A program made the position numbers and the translations under genes. Below, piece by piece: positions 4,633-5,236 of a stretch of DNA of 5,236 nt. Source of the DNA: Chloroflexota bacterium (lineage in GTDB: Bacteria > Chloroflexota > DTOL01 > JACQYG01); assembly GCA_016208345.1 (NCBI GenBank), contig JACQYG010000343.1, forward strand, positions 1 through 5,236. The letters are read 5' to 3'. Within the stretch, counting starts at the first letter, position 1. Every line of letters begins with the position of its first letter. The notes under the pieces were generated by a model that was not told the DNA's origin, did no database searches, and was given only the letters and a program-made list of their open reading frames with translations.

Positions 4633-5236
4633 ATGCCTAGGGTACCTGAATTCTTTACCAGTAAAGAACTGCTCGTCGCCATTCTCCTGGGGATATCCTC
4701 CATGACCGCCGGGTGCGGCGACCCAACCCCCACGCCCACCAAGACCCCGCGCCCACCGGCCACTGCTACTATTCCTCCCCCCACTGCCACGCCATTGCCG
4801 CGCAACGACATCAACCCGCTCACCGGCCTGATCGTCGAGTCGGCACTCCTGCAGCGACGGCCCATCCACGTGCGCATCGGCAACGACCCCGAGATACGCC
4901 CCCAGAGCGGCCTGGAGAAGGCGGACCTGGTGTTCGAAGACGTCATGGAGGGCTGGTGGGTGACCAGGCTCACCGCCGTCTACCTGAGCCAGGACCCGGA
5001 CAAGGTGGGGCCTATCCGCAGTGTCCGGCTGGTGAATCTAGAATTGGCACCCCAGTTCGATGCCGCCATGGCCCACTCCGGGGCCAGCGACCGCATCCGC
5101 TGGACGATCTCCCAGTCCACCCTTACCGACCTGGACGAGTACTTTCACCCCACACCCTATTTCAGCGTGGAGCGGAAGGACTGGCGGGGCCGGCTCTTCA
5201 CCAGTGGGGATCGCCTGCGCAAGTATCTGAGCGATA
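4633..5236 (+). CDS. DUF3048 (YerB-like) lipoprotein, N-terminal part (cut by right edge)
   Basis: 201 codons are visible, open at the right edge; family members are usually about 330-370 aa, so over half is present. It begins with Lys11, a hydrophobic stretch (LLVAILLGISS, residues 13-23) and a lipobox-like TAGC with Cys28 as the predicted lipidation site. A Thr/Pro-rich linker (about 31-56) follows, then the DUF3048 body with NPLTGL (61-66), RPQSGLEKADLVFEDVMEG (89-107), GPIRSVRLV (126-134) and MAHSGASD (146-153). The product should be anchored outside the cytoplasmic membrane. The family's biochemical role is not settled. ATG 4633 has GAGGTGA at 4622-4628, 4 nt upstream. The lipobox -3 residue is Thr where Leu is usual, so lipidation is likely but not certain. 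It is divergent from the hdr genes, and I see no functional link to them. Confidence 0.88.
   Translation, partial: MPRVPEFFTSKELLVAILLGISSMTAGCGDPTPTPTKTPRPPATATIPPPTATPLPRNDINPLTGLIVESALLQRRPIHVRIGNDPEIRPQSGLEKADLVFEDVMEGWWVTRLTAVYLSQDPDKVGPIRSVRLVNLELAPQFDAAMAHSGASDRIRWTISQSTLTDLDEYFHPTPYFSVERKDWRGRLFTSGDRLRKYLSD

Noticed and set aside
4482..4973. 163-codon minus-strand frame opposite the lipoprotein start
   Set aside because: It overlaps the two promoters and the DUF3048 gene, and its Gly/Val-rich run is the reverse reading of the Pro/Thr linker.

Overview
The window looks like part of a bacterial chromosome from a GC-rich anaerobe. It holds a minus-strand cluster for a cytoplasmic heterodisulfide-reductase-type electron-transfer complex, and the start of an unrelated lipoprotein gene running the other way. 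A Chloroflexota (Anaerolineae-like) host is my best guess. The reasons are the DUF3048/YerB-like lipoprotein with a Thr/Pro-rich linker, the bacterial sigma70-type promoters and Shine-Dalgarno sites, and intergenic repeats of a kind I associate with environmental bacterial genomes. This is an inference, not proof. Nothing methanogen-specific is visible.

Layout, read in the direction of the minus-strand genes (right to left): promoter and operator (4471-4508), hdrC (4422-3799, TTG start), hdrB (3788-2916), hdrA (2903-909), a 124-bp gap with a tandem 25-bp repeat, mvhD (784-362, GTG start), a 132-bp gap with an imperfect inverted repeat (245-317), then the 5' end of a gene resembling the N-terminus of FrhB/FdhB-type (F420 hydrogenase/dehydrogenase beta-like) iron-sulfur proteins, cut by the left edge. 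On the plus strand a DUF3048 lipoprotein gene starts at 4633 behind an extended -10 promoter and runs off the right edge.

The minus-strand genes fit one machine. MvhD ([2Fe-2S]) and the FrhB/FdhB-like protein would bring electrons to, or take them from, HdrA (FAD plus several [4Fe-4S] clusters, the bifurcation site). HdrC (two [4Fe-4S]) relays electrons to HdrB (two CCG domains), which carries the disulfide-type active site. No hydrogenase or formate dehydrogenase large subunit lies in the window, so the electron partner is unknown.

The most notable non-coding feature is the hdr promoter. A TTTACA-N17-TACAAT promoter has its -10 hexamer exactly as the six-base centre of a TGTGA-N6-TCACA palindrome, a Rex- or CRP-type operator. 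This suggests redox or metabolic control of the operon. It also shows that the longest open frame for hdrC, which begins upstream of this promoter, overstates the protein by 41 residues.
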